Part shown: in pieces, positions 1 to 12,149 of the stretch
Position numbering within the stretch: position 1 is the first letter of the stretch
Layout: each line of letters opens with the position of its first letter
NCBI GenBank assembly: GCA_009733575.1
Contig: ML769696.1
Span: forward strand, 1 to 64,000
From: Gymnopus androsaceus JB14
Lineage: Eukaryota > Basidiomycota > Agaricomycetes > Agaricales > Omphalotaceae
Length of the DNA stretch: 64,000 nt
Direction: 5' to 3'
The notes under the pieces: model-generated
The model's database searches: none
Told to the model about the DNA's origin: nothing
Seen by the model: only the letters and a program-made list of their open reading frames with translations
Translations under genes and position numbers: made by a program

Positions 1-127
1 TAGGTTAGCCTGGATCTGAGCCTTTAGATTTTCTTTCCATTGGTCGTCTGGTTCAATATCCGGATTATATCGAGTTGGTTTCAATGCTGCCGATGTTGAA
101 GACGACAGCGTAACCCTGCCTTGACAT
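1..127 (-). pseudogene. 5' end of a second copy of the J-domain-like coiled-coil gene, cut by the window edge
   Basis: Read on the minus strand, these bases align closely with the start of the large gene at 15503: the same ATG context, the Ser-rich stretch, then the acidic block encoding NPDIEPDDQWKENLKAQIQ. Relative to the complete gene, one extra base lies just after the ATG (near 115), so the frame from this ATG closes early. The start codon would be at 127-125. The rest lies outside the window, so it is not known whether a full paralogue or only a fragment follows. Upstream sequence shows no clear similarity to the promoter of the complete gene. Confidence 0.7.
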
Positions 128-1766
128 TGAAAGTTAACTTTCGGAACGGCCAGCAAGGAGGAAATTTGGTCATAAAGCGCAATTGCGAGTTGCGGAGAGA
201 GAGATAACTCATGACATGCGCCACACTAACAAGTGACACGTGTATCAGCTGGTATTCGCTTCAAGTTCACTGAACATCGACTACTACTTTCTTCATTTCA
301 ATAAGCAGAAAACTACGACGTAATCCTCATGTTCTCCAGAGTTTCTACGTGCTGCCGTCCGGAAGGCATGAACGACTTGTAAAATAAACTACAAGTGCGT
401 TTACAAACCTGAAAATTGGATCCTACAATCGATTAGTTTTATGTTTGCTTTACTGAACTCGTTCCTCATAATCTGGTGCAAACTTGGAATCTCGATGAAC
501 GAGTACCGGTCTTGATATCAGGAATGGTTTAACGTTTCGGTGAGTCTAGTATGAATCCTAGCGAAGATAGTAATACACGCTAAGCGAAAAATCTATGGCC
601 TCTCGCAACATGCAAGGTCTCCCTCAGAATTGGACTGACTCGGACCTGGCTTCTCCTCAGTCAGCCTCTTCAGCCGAATCGCTAACGCCGAACGAATTCC
701 CTGTCTACATTGTGCATCTCTGTTCCCAGATCGATTTGCTCCGAACCTTGGACACTAAATCTCTAGAACTAAGCCTAGCCGTGGTTTACTTGACAGGCAT
801 GAGTTGGGCGGAGGGTTGCATGGCGGAGGTTGCGGAGAGAGGGGAAAATAAACTGGAGAGCTGATGAGATATGTGCGTCCGCGTGTTAATTTCAATATAC
901 GTTACTGACTGCCTGCCCTTATACACCCCTACGCATATTCCCGCTTGACTCTCCTGCCCCTCCTTCCTCATCATGATCATTCAATAAGGCGGAGCTCAGG
1001 TACGAGCGGTTGTGGATCTTTGCTTACCATGATACCTTCCCGGTAATAGGCGACGAGTACGTTCAGTTTAATCCAAAAAGGAAATGCTATGATATTGGAT
1101 TATTCACTCCTCAGATGATAGATATTGACTTGTAGTAAGATCCATCAGGGTATGGGAGAAAGGAGAAAATACAACGAAGGATAGAATTGAACACAGGCTT
1201 CCTTCACACCTTGAAGCTATGCCAGTGATTAATTCGAGGAGCCTTTCTTTGTTTGATGGTCAGCATTGATATCGAACCGTACAATGAACTCAGTTACGCA
1301 CTTGACTTTACCGGGATCTTCATGATAATCCGTGGATGTCGAAAGTCTGTTCATCTGGATACAGACGGGCGGACGTATACTTCAGACTGGCGGACCAGGA
1401 TGGAATCACGTATGATTAATGAACTGCATTAGAAAAAAACATATGCTAGGAAACAAACCTCCAATGTGGCTCCGAAGACCGAATCAATGTTTTACTGAGC
1501 AATCGTACTAAGCCAGGGTCCAGGGAGTAAAGGGCGAATCAGAGCAATATATCTACGAACACTGAATTCAATTATTCGAGTGTGTCGATCATTTAATTTT
1601 CCCTTTCTCGCAGCTAAACGCGGAAGGGAAAGGAGGTGTGTGTACTCGCTTGAATTGAGGAAGCCAGCCCTAGTTAGCCACTCCATCTCCATTCAGGAAC
1701 CTGACCACTCAATAGCTTTGTCTGGCGCTGAGCGGGTTTATCTTATGGTGCGCTCTGATTAATCTC
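128..1766. other. Intergenic region without a supported gene
   Basis: An 89-codon frame on the plus strand (595-864, starting from ATG) has unremarkable composition, no recognisable domain and no flanking splice pattern, so I do not call it a gene. No RNA gene or repeat with a partner elsewhere in the window was seen. Confidence 0.5.
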
Positions 1767-1774
1767 TATAAATA
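1767..1774 (+). promoter_or_regulatory. TATA-like box upstream of the 1805 gene
   Basis: TATAAATA lies 31 bp before the ATG of the three-exon gene. Position and sequence suit a core promoter with a very short leader. This is inferred from sequence only. Confidence 0.4.
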
Positions 1775-1804
1775 CTGGGTAAAGAAAATCAACTTCAGCT
1801 TGCC

Positions 1805-2434
1805 ATGGACCTCTCCGTTGATGTATTCACACAAACCCTCACTCAGTATATCTTTCCAATAACCTCGAGTCCAATCATATGGACACTCGCTTCAATTCTT
1901 GGGGCATCAGTAATACTCCATCGTATCTGTGTACCTTGCACCACCATTCGAAAACTTCGACTCGCCCGGTCAGCTGTAGACAAATTGTTGACGAACTGTA
2001 ACTCGATGGAAGTGATCTCCGGATTGTCGACTCTGCCACTATACAACGAAACCATTGTAAATGAATACATGGACTACCAGAAACATTTACTTCGGTGAGT
2101 AATGCTCATCCCTCGTCTTAAATAATGAACTTAGTACTGAACAGCGATTCAGGATCCAGCAGAAAATTGATGGTATCTGTGTAGAAGAATGTACGGCGCA
2201 GAAGCTCCCTTGGATGGACTACCTATCTCCAACACGCGTCTTTAACCGTGTGCGCATTATTTCTTCTTGCTACAAGGAGATACGCACGCTACAGAGCAAG
2301 ATAGAGGTAGGCTAACCATCGCGTACTATCTTCTAACTCACCTTTATTCATTGAAACTGTTTTAGCATTCTAACGCTTTGAGCTCAAAGCGCCGCAGCGA
2401 TTTGATGGTTCAGCTACATGCCACCGAAGTGTAG
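1805..2434 (+). CDS. Small membrane-anchored protein of unknown function (3 exons, 170 aa)
   Basis: Exons 1805-2094, 2153-2306 and 2366-2434 join into an open frame of 170 codons plus TAG. The introns are 58 and 59 bp with GTGAGT and GTAGGC donors. Residues about 17-38 form one hydrophobic segment after a short N-terminus, so a single-pass or signal-anchored protein is likely. A basic, helix-prone region follows, with RKLRLARSAVDK around residues 49-60, and then a polar tail. I do not recognise the family. Support comes from three exons whose phases agree, a TATA-like box and a good ATG context. The protein may be the short N-terminal form of a longer family. Confidence 0.6.
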
Positions 2435-4560
2435 GCTTTCTACTTGAAGCTCAAAGCCCGGACTCGGTGATGTTCACCGTCGCACAAAGTAGTACTTAAG
2501 GCTGGACTGATGCCTCCTTCGCTTGAATTAATTGAAATTTCGTCTTTCACTACTTATTCTTGTCCATGAATGCTCAAGTCTCCGATCGCAATAGCGGAGT
2601 TGTACTCTTGCAATATCGCCTATGTATCCCTCTCTTAAAACTTCTATCTCCTCGCCATTAAGCCTGAGTGCAGCGATTAGCATCCCACCAAAGATCATCC
2701 TCTAGTCTTCCGGTTCCAGATATTGCGTGCAGCAGTACGGTGGAAGTCTTTTCATGACCCACAAGGTGACTGCAGCATCATGTCTGGTTTCAGAGAAAGG
2801 ATAAGCACCAGTAAAAACAAAGCAAATTCAATATCTTTCCCCTGAATTACAAAGGAAAACTTAAGAAACACACCTCGAGAATCGTACGCGGGATGGATTC
2901 AATTCACCTCAGGGAACTTGAAAAGAATTATCGTCGAGGGAAGGTTTTAATTCTATGGCCTAGAAAGGAGTATGCAAGTGTGTCATCAGCTTCACTTTGT
3001 GCAGCAAAGGGGAAGGTGTTTCAATTCAGGGTCAACCAGCGAGTCGAAAATCGAAAGAAATCAGCACCCCACAATAAGTATTATTCGGTCGCTACATAGG
3101 ATAGTACATTCCATGCTAATCCAGATTCCGCAGAGGATGGAGAGTAGCAGTAAAAATGAGGTAGTACAACAACAGCAGCCTCTATGTAACTATCTTTGAA
3201 TGATAATGAGAATTACAGTAATCTACACTACATCGACATTAATGCTAGTGCATCAAGTGCCACATTGCATTTGGAGGGGTATTCAGACCTAATTGGTATA
3301 GCTCCCATCTGTATCGGGTGGCAAAGGTTGGAGGAGAACCTGGAAGAGGCCCATAGTTCTATGGAGAAGATTAGCTCTTCGTCGCTGAAACGGATATACA
3401 AAGGTGTTTGCTTGCTTAGATGTGGTTCGGACTTCACAAAAGGTCTAGTGACGACGTGCGGAGAAGATCGCAAGTATTAGAACACCGAGTAGACTCATAG
3501 ACTTACTTGACTTTTTCTCTACACTGAACTTGATGTCTTTGACAAGAACGCGGGGGATTGGTGGTGGTGAATATCATCAACTTAATTGAATTTGTCTGTA
3601 CGCCGGACAGAATCTATCGAGTCACATTCCAGAGTCAAGCTTATCTATGGAGCCGCAGTGTGGGTACAATTATGAGACTCCCCAAGGAGATGAGGAAGTG
3701 AGAGGATGAAGAGAGGAACATGGAAACGGAAAGCTATATGAAACCCGGAAATGGCGGTTAGTGTCGGTAGACGGAAGTGAATAGCAAGGACTACGGTTCT
3801 CCGAAACGAGCTGGCCATTATAACTGAACCACCGCCTATGTTCAAACATCCCTACAGCGATGTGGGTTCACGCATGTGGAGAGGGGTAAGGGCGACATCA
3901 TCGGCAAGTGGAGATGATCAATCACAGATGAGCAGAATCAAACGAACGAAGAACAGCATCAATCAACAGCATTCGAGGTGCGATCTTCGAAGGAAGATCT
4001 GCATACGGGCCAATGAGCTATAGCGGTTGGTCCTATGCAGACGAAAATGTTCTGCAGTGTCGGTGTTCGGGATCGGTTGATCTCTGAGTGCTCCCGGCAT
4101 TCTATGCAGTGAGCTTGCAGTACTAGTTGTGGATAATACTGAAGGCACGACGCACAAACTACATGCATGAACGAGACAGGATACTGGAAACCTGTTGGAA
4201 ATCGTCTTGTGGGCGGGTATGATACACGACCCACCTATAATTCCAACACGGTGGAACTAATCGATCCCGGAATCATGATAATAGGACAGGGACAGAAAGG
4301 ACCAAGAGCATAAGGATTGAAAGAATTGAAAGAATCGAGAGATTACAGTTCAAACTTCAAGGAACGAATATAATCGGTGACTTGCGGATGCCAGATTCAC
4401 AAGAAAAAGGAGTGAATGCATCGGCCCTGCTTTATGCTTCCAACCCGAAAACAAACGGAAGGACCACCGACGACAAAGGAACAGAAATAATAAAGCAAAG
4501 TAGAGAAGATTCGATGCAGGTGATTACAACCAGGCGCCAAGTACTCTTGCATACTCAATA
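2435..4560. other. Long stretch with no convincing gene
   Basis: Only short frames below 100 codons occur (for example 3196-3480 plus and 3959-4234 minus). They lack domains and splice support. The plus strand of the second half is rich in purines. Confidence 0.5.
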
Positions 4561-6660
4561 AGGGACTGAGTAGCGAAAATTGAGACTTACTCGATTAGTG
4601 CAAACTTGTACCTATGCACGCACGATTACCGTTGAGTGGATCTCCGTTGAGGAACGTAAGGATGTTGGAATATGACCCTGCAATAAATTTCGCGCGTTCC
4701 GGCGGGGAAGCCCAGCGCTCAGGTCTAGATTAATGAAGAAAAAGGTGAACAGCAGGAGTAACGGAACAAAGCCATAATGAAACAGAAAACAGAGAAAGAT
4801 AACGAGGTCAAATCACAAGACCGTAAAACTAGTAATGAAGGCGTTGCTTGTTCCTTGGAACGCCCCCTGTGTGATAGATAAAATTCAAACATTTAGGAAA
4901 CATTTAGAATGCACATCAGAACTCGGGGCAAGAAATGAACCGTGTCTGTGTAATTGATTGAACTAGATAAATGAACGCAAAGGTTGAAAGAAGAAGCCAC
5001 TGGGATTAAACTGCGGTGATACAATATTAGGACCGGAATCCATCCATCTCAAGTTTTTGGGGAGAATGTAGATGCACCACGGTATGGGGTGTTGGAAAAG
5101 CATCGGGAAGTAAAGGTTATGTGGAGCAAGGAAGGAAGAATATATATTAAGTACCAGAATGAAAAGAAAAAAACTGGTTGTGAAAATTCGTCACCGGGAA
5201 TCTTTCGGAATCTCTTCAATCAAGTCGCAAAAAGCATAACACAGGAAGTCTGAAAGCTAAATAGAATGAACCAACTCACTTGAACTCCCAACTTCTAAGC
5301 ATCCTCTCCGATCGCAAGTTCCCGTATTTATCTCGGTATCCCATCCTTGCACACGCACTAATATCAGCATCCACACAGCGCCGAGGAAAAATAACAACCT
5401 TGAAATGGAATATCATCTCCGCCTTCCCGCATGCAGACTCGCATCGTACTGGTCAGTGGTGACGAGCGCATGCACGCGAAGACTCTCTCGAACCACCCTG
5501 TCCAGGAATTCACATTTTTGAATGGCGTCTGCGAGCAGGCTGCACTGGTTATTACCCGTCCACGGATTGGAAGTCGGCCTCCAATTCCCGTAAGCTCTGC
5601 CGCAGCTTGATTCGAGCATCAGGGTGTTTAACTAACTCGTATAGACACCAATTAAGGGCACTAGCGGTTGTCTTATGGCCGGCGGCCAGGAAGGTTGATA
5701 TTTGGGAGAGAATCTCCGACGTGGGCATGGAGCTTGAGCTTGCCACGTCGCGTTGAGATAGCGAAGAATGAACTGCGCGCCGACTTGATGAGGTGAATTA
5801 TACGATGGATATGACAAGAGACGTACTCAGTACAGCTAACAAATCTCTGCCCATTGTGCTGGTAACCCAAGTTCCTTTCCGTCGTCGCTCCATGTATGGA
5901 ATTGTGTCGGACATACGCTCAATCACAAGCTTTGTGTGCTGTTCACTATTACAGCTGCTGGTTTTGTCTTCCTCGATTCCTGTCTCGTTTTTCAAGCCAT
6001 TCTTCTCATCATCCACTGCCTCCTTTGTTGCTTTATCAATCAGCCCGAGCCAATCCTCCGCATCATTCCTGTGTTTGAACCATGAAGGCGCTGTTACGGC
6101 GGAACCGACGAAGCTAGGAGAACCATACTTGAAGAATGGTCATTACACGGAACTTTCTTGCCGTGGAGAACGCATCAATAAGTTCGCCTGGTGATTCGGA
6201 CGGGAGAGCTTGGGCGCGAGCGTGTGCGAGAGGGAATGGAAAGAGTATCCGAAACCTGTACCGCGAGTGAGTGGACAGCAAAAGATTGAAATTGAATATG
6301 CGAACCAGCCAACCCAATAACTTCATCAAGGATGTTGCTCTTCCCAGCCAGATGAGTGCATCAACGAATCTCCAATTGTTTCCGAGTTTGAAGCGAGATC
6401 GAGCCAAGTATCCCGAAACTGAAATATTAATCAAGATCACTTGCACATTCTGCATGGTGCTGAAATGCGCACGCACTGTAGAGCATGGTCCAGAAGATGG
6501 GAGCGAGGAGTTTGATATGAGAAGAAGTAAACACGGGTGTCTATGCAGGGTGGTTAGCGCAAAGTAGATAAAAGACCTACAAGCGTTCTTGCGCTGGAAG
6601 AAACGGTTAAATTCCAGAGTATAAGAATCCAAGCTCGAACTGACCTGTTTCTTGTGTCAG
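4560..6660 (-). pseudogene. Cytochrome P450 monooxygenase, decayed
   Basis: P450 landmarks can be read in order down the minus strand, in different frames. Near 6540 there is NPA followed by HIKLLAPIFW. Near 6330 DALIWLGRA continues only after a frame change as LDEVIGLAG. At 5850-5836 GRDLLAVL is followed by a 54 bp intron. The I-helix is AGHKTT near 5675, with Lys where the family has Glu. The K-helix ESLR lies near 5480. An ERW-type segment and the haem-binding NRACIG lie at 4724-4610. A 555 bp intron-like gap (4725-5279) with proper GT and AG ends separates the ERW exon from its 5' neighbour and is far longer than other introns here. At least four frame breaks and the changed I-helix make it non-functional. 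The sequence style is that of agaric P450s; I cannot assign a CYP family. Confidence 0.8.
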
Positions 6661-6794
6661 TTGTAAGAAGACCAGTGGCCATCGTGGCCAAGCTATCACG
6701 CACAAAATCCGGCTTCCCAGGGCTGCTTAGAAAGATAAAATATTTTTACCTTTGGATATTCGTATGCATTACTGAAGATATGAGCAACAGCAAA

Positions 6795-9165
6795 CTCAAA
6801 ATTCGGTGACCAAACGAAAGAAAAATAGCTTCAATGCGATGTTTTCTGGCTGGGGCTAGATTCGTAATCAACCGTACTAGAATTTTCAATTTTGCAGGAA
6901 GCCATGATTTAGAACAAAGGAGAGCGGTTTGAGGTCCACTGGTGATTCGGTAAGATGGTCAATGAAGATGTCAAAGATTTCTCTCGAGATTAGAGTTGAG
7001 AATGAAATTAAAAAAGGGCTCGATACCTATCGATACATATCTAGGGTTAAGGTCATCTCTACCTTGTCTCTACCATCCATGGACCTACGCCAGCCTACGC
7101 CTTTACCCAGCCCTTCTCTTCTTCAGCCAAAGACAGTACTGTATCCTTCACCGAGGTCTTCCAATCAATATACTTTTCTATCCCAAGAACTTGCTTCGCC
7201 CTAGTCGTATCAATAACCGATATCGGTCCAGGGTATGGCGCCAACCCATCCCTCGCCTCCTGTCGAGGGAAGCCTCTTCCTGATTTCCTCCGGCAATCCA
7301 GCATCCTCAGATTCCAGATACTCTACCGCTTCTTTCCATTGGAAAGGCGCTCCAACCAGGAACCTCTGTGGCTGATTCGCCTTGATGGTATCGGCGTGGA
7401 CAGCAAGCAATGCAGCGACGTGTGCCCTCGCTGTGTCCCTGACATCACAAAAGGTTGGCAAAGCAATTGGAGGGAACTTTCCTTCGAGGAGAGAGTATAC
7501 GAAACCGTTGGCGCCTAGATTTGAAGAACTTGTAGAAGGAGGGAATCCGGGGGCAGAGGGGCCAAAGAGGAATGGTGGGTTGACTATGGGATAAGGATAT
7601 CAGTTTAGCAAGTATTACCCGTACAAGAGCATTGACATACGTGCAGCCATCTTCACTCCAGGGGTCTCTTTCACAAATTTGAACGCTGCCTGTTCTGCAA
7701 GCTGTTTAGAAGCCACATACACGCGGACAGCGTTGTCGGGTTGGGATATACCGTCTTCTCGGGTGGCGGTTGGGAGCATGTCTTCGGTGTATGTGATACC
7801 ATCGAAAGCACCGTAGTTGTCCACTGAGTATCAAGAAGAAAATGCGCAGGAGAAAAGATTAGAGATCATTAGACAGAGGTTTTCTAATTAATCTATGATG
7901 AGGAGAGGACGTACAGCTTTGATACATCGCTGCGATGCTACTGGTTACGACAAAGTTCTTGATCCCTGCGTCGTTAGCCTGACGGAGGACGTTGAGAGTG
8001 CCTGCGACAGCGGTCTAGTTGCAGCTAGTCAGTCGAGCTAAGTAGGGGAGGCAATACTACAAGACTACTCACATTAATCAACACTTCAGCAGATTCTTTT
8101 CCAGGCAAAGGGGAAGCGACGTGCATAACGGAGCCAACGCCTACAATGCGGTTCCAATGAGCAAAAATCTCGAAAATGACGGGAAGATAAAGTAACATTG
8201 GTGAATGATGTACTCTACGAACCTTGCAAAGCTTCCGTCAGATCGCTCGACGCGACATCGTCGAGTTGAGCAAACTCCAAGATTGGGATACAATTTGAGC
8301 TAGCTTGGATGCACGCAGCGATTCGAGTCTGGCGCGACGAACAGTTCCTCGAACGCGGAAACCTTTGCGGAGGAGCTCGATGGTAATATGGGATGCTAGG
8401 AAGCCCGATACACCGGTCACCTACATAGTCGGGAATTGTTAGTGTATGTGTTCCTAGCTATCAATACTGTAGTAAAGGGGAGAGACTAACAAGGACGAGA
8501 TGTTGACTGCTCATGGTGAGGATGTTATCGATTAGGCTAGGTTGAAAAGGACGGAAATGTTTGAAAGAAACTCACATACCAAGGACGCTTTATGATAATT
8601 TAGTAGTTCGGGAAGATTAGTACTGTCCGAGGTTGCTTTGAGATTGCTGAGGCACATATGACATTGTTCATAAGCAATTTCATGGTTCTGGGTCGATGAA
8701 ACAGTGATTATATCGTTCCAACATAGATTTGCCGTTCTGCTGCTCCGTAAAATATTGAAGACCGAGTCAGATTTGACTGCTCATGCCTTCCATTTCAATG
8801 TCATGAAGTGTAAGAGTAGTCAGATCGCAGGGAAATGCTAATCTTCTCTGTAATCCTTCCGACGGAATTTCCGTCGGAAGGAAGGAACGGCATGATCCCG
8901 CTGATCCAGAGAATTACCTAATGCGGCAGCAAGGACACTCCGTAGGGATCGTTACACTGTCGATCCGATGGATGTGTGTATAGACTCCGGGTGTCATGAA
9001 CGCGACAAGCTCGCAGCTGGCGTCGCCAGCTGCTGTAGATCCCAATCCCATCATGGAAAGGGAATATACAGTGCAGGTATATGTACTTACTCTACAAGTA
9101 ATTAAGTTGTGTCCATAATCTACAATAAGATGTTGAAATGAGTCCCTCATTTCCATACTTTGTCC
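6795..9165. repeat. Segmental duplication unit A (carries dehydrogenase copy 1)
   Basis: Non-coding flanks are shared with unit B as well as the gene. The 3' flank beginning CTCAAAATTCGGTG (6795 here, about 9596 in unit B) and the 5' flank with GCTGTAGATCCCAATCCCAT (about 9030 here, about 11930 in unit B) both match. The duplicated block is therefore about 2.4 kb and includes the promoter. Confidence 0.8.
7095..8514 (-). pseudogene. Extended short-chain dehydrogenase/reductase, copy 1 (three frame breaks)
   Basis: The exon plan is the same as in copy 2: 8514-8491, 8420-8223, 8140-8073, 8014-7915, 7823-7641 and 7583-7095. Exon 2 is 198 bases against 196 in copies 2 to 4, with two extra single bases around 8270-8290 in the codons for the QIYPNLEF segment. 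The last exon has one extra base near 7264, which sends the frame to a stop at 7212-7210 instead of the shared stop at 7097-7095. The coding sequence otherwise keeps the TGVSGFLASH dinucleotide-binding motif and the YVASK active site. The three insertions sum to a multiple of three but lie far apart, so most of the protein would be misread. Either a young pseudogene or consensus errors could explain this. Confidence 0.8.
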
Positions 9166-9595
9166 AACAAATCCCCTATACGCAAATGTTGAGCCACATC
9201 AGCAACCATATTTCGCTGAAAACCCATTCATTTGACATCTCTGACAAGTACCTATTCCAGAACCTCTGAGATCCTGAGAAAGTGACAGTTTTGACAGCTG
9301 TCAGCTCCAAGATCTCTGAGACTCCAGCGAATACAGTTTTGCTGATGCATTTCGCTTCCCAGTTTGCGATGAGATTAGTACTCTCCTGCTCGTGCATTTA
9401 AGCCAGGTTTCTTATAAAGAACGACTGGTCACTGAGACGGAGGGCGACCCAGACAGGAAACGAAGTAGGACAGCCATTGGCGGTAGAGTAATCAAAGAAA
9501 AGGAATGAAAAGCAGGATAAAAATGAGCGGGCACATCAATGGATTTAATCGAGTTCCGAGTCAAGGTCATTCTCAGTCATCGTTTCTAACGATTC

Positions 9596-12075
9596 ACTCA
9601 AAATTCGGTGTCCAAACGAAAGAAAAATAGCCTTAATGCAATGTTTTTCTGGCTGGGGCTAGATTCAAGTTCATGATCAACCGTACTAGAATTTTGCAGG
9701 AAGCCATGATTTCAGCGACAAGGGAGAGTGGTTTGAGTGGTGACTGTGAAAGATGGTAAATGAAGAAGTCATGATCAAAGATCCGAGTCCTCTCGAGAAA
9801 CGTTCAGAGTCCAGAATGAAATTATTAAAAGGGGAGCTCGATACATATCTAGGGTTAAGGTCATTTCTACCATCCATGGACTTACGCCTTTACCCAGCCC
9901 TTCTCTTCTTCAGCTAAAGACAGTATTGTATCCTTCACCGAGGTCTTCCAATCAATATACTTTTCGATCCCAAGGACTTGCTTCGCCCGAGTCGTATCAA
10001 TAACCGATATCGGTCCAGGGTATGGCGCCAGCCCATCCCTTGCCTCCTTCGAGGGAAGCCTCTTCCTGATTTCCTCTGGCAATCCTGCATCGTCAGAATC
10101 GAGATATTCAACAGCTTCTTTCCACTGGAAAGGTGCTCCAACCAGGAACCTCTGTGGCTGATTCGCCTTGATAGTATCGGCGTGGACAGCAAGCAATGCA
10201 GCGACGTGTGCCTCTGCTGTGTCCCTGACATCACAAAAGGTTGGCAAAATAGCTGGAGGGAACTTCCCTCCGAGGAGAGAGTATACAAAGCCGTTGGTGC
10301 CTAGACTTGAAGCACTTGTAGAAGGAGGAAATCCAGGGGCGGAGGGGCCATAGAGGAACGGTGGGTTAACTGTATGGAATAAGGATTTTAGTTTAGCAAG
10401 TATGATCATGACCCGCACAAAAGGGCTGACATACTTGCAGCCATCTTCACTCCAGGGCTCTCTTTCACAAATTTGAATGCTGCCTGCTCTGCAAGCTGTT
10501 TAGAAGCCACATACACACGGATAGCATTGTCGGGTTGGGATAGGGCGTCTTCTCGAGTGGCTGTTGGGAGCATGTCTTCGGTGTAAGGGATACCATCAAA
10601 AGCACCGTTGTTGTCCACTGAGCATCAAGAACAAAATGCGAAAAGATTAGACAGAGGTTTGCCAATTAATCGGTATTGAGGAGAGGACGTACAGCTAGGA
10701 AACATCGTTACGATGCTACTGGTTACAACAAAGTTCTTGATTCCTGCGTCTTTAGCCTGGCGGAGGACGTTAAGAGTGCCTGCGACAGCGGTCTAGTTGC
10801 CAGTCCGTCAGTTCGTTAAGTAGGGGAGGTAATACCTACAAGACCACTCACATTAATCAACACTTCAGCAGATTCTTTTCCGGGCAAAGGGGAAGCAACA
10901 TGCACAACGGAACCAACGCCTACAATGTGGTTTCAGTGAGGAAAAAAACCAGGAAGATAGAGTAACATTGGTGAATGATGTACTGTACGAACCTTGCAAA
11001 GCTTCCGTCAGATCGCTCGATGCGATATCGTCCAATTGAGCAAACTCGAGATTGGGATAAATTTGAGCTAGCTTGGATGCACGCAGCGATTCGATTCTGG
11101 CGCGACGGGCGGTTCCTCGAACGCGGAAACCTTTGCGGAGGAGTTCGATGGTAACATGGGAGGCTAGGAAGCCTGATACACCGGTTACCTACATAGTCGG
11201 GAGTTGTTAGTGTATGCCTTCCAATGGCGCAGTAAATGAGGACTTACAAGGACGAGATGTTGACTGCTCATGATGAGGATGTTATCGATTTGGCTAGGTT
11301 GAGGAGAACGGGAATGTTTTGAAAGAAACCCGCGACCAAGGATGTTTTATGATAATTTGGCTCGGGAAGATTAGATACCGTCCGAGGTTGCTTTGAGATT
11401 GCTGAGGCACACATATAACATCGTTAATAAGCTCTTAGCAATTTTATATTGGTTAGTTACCAAGCACTCAGGGGCGATGAGACGAAAGTGGACGCAGTGA
11501 TTATTATCGTCCCCAAAAATAAATCTATAGATTTGTTTTTCCCGAACCCGCCATTGCTTCCTTCAGAAGCAGACGCTTTAATCATGAACTGCCACTCCGT
11601 AAAATAAGGAAGAAGACCAAGTTATATTTGACTGCTCATGCCTTCCATTCGTAGGAGAGGAATTCGATGTCATGGAGGGAAATGCCAATATTCTCTGTAA
11701 TCTTTCCGACGGCTTCAATGTAGTAGGATCATCAACCTTGGAGCTTGCTTTTCACCCCGATAACGAAGTATTTAATCCAACGCATTCGATCCAATGCCTA
11801 ATTTCCGGAAGGAAGGAAGTATTATACAGCATGGTCCAGGAATTTACCCAATTTACCCAATGCGGCACTAGCAAGTGCACTCCGGGGTGTGCATGATGAA
11901 ACAGAGTGAGCTCGTAGTGCGTCGCCGCTGCTGTAGATCCCAATCCCATCATGCAAACCATACAAAATATACAGTACATGTAATTATACTCTACAGGTAA
12001 TCAAGTTGTGTCTATACTCTACAATCGGGAGCATTGTTGAAACGATTCCCTCATCTCCGTACTCTGTTTGACGAG
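9596..12075. repeat. Segmental duplication unit B (carries dehydrogenase copy 2)
   Basis: This is the second unit of the array, in the same orientation as unit A. It matches A through the 3' flank, the gene and the 5' flank up to the segment around 11862-12070. About 430 bp of unrelated sequence separates A from B. Confidence 0.8.
9882..11271 (-). CDS. NAD(P)-dependent extended short-chain dehydrogenase/reductase, copy 2 (intact, 352 aa)
   Basis: Six exons (11271-11248, 11188-10993, 10919-10852, 10792-10693, 10617-10435, 10369-9882) join into 352 codons plus TAA with all splice phases consistent. The product is a Rossmann-fold reductase of the dihydroflavonol-4-reductase/GRE2-like group, which reduces carbonyls of aldehydes or ketones with NADPH in the cytosol; the substrate cannot be read from sequence. 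Seen directly: nucleotide-binding TGVSGFLASH from residue 10, Ser121/122 in VVTSS, and the catalytic Tyr165-Lys169 pair in YVASK. NPPFLYGPSAPGFPPS and DVRDTAEAH are typical of the substrate domain. The first exon has only 24 bases, so an ATG search alone would miss it. This is the only copy of the four in the window with an open frame. Confidence 0.92.
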
Positions 12076-12149
12076 CTCCTGCTTGTTCCCGAAGAGAAGG
12101 AACAGTGGTAACATACGAAAGCGATGGAAGATATGCTTTCTGCTTCGAG

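Noticed and set aside
3959..4234. Minus-strand 91-codon frame with several Cys pairs resembling a zinc finger
   Set aside because: The Cys spacing does not repeat or match a known finger, and no splice or promoter context supports it.
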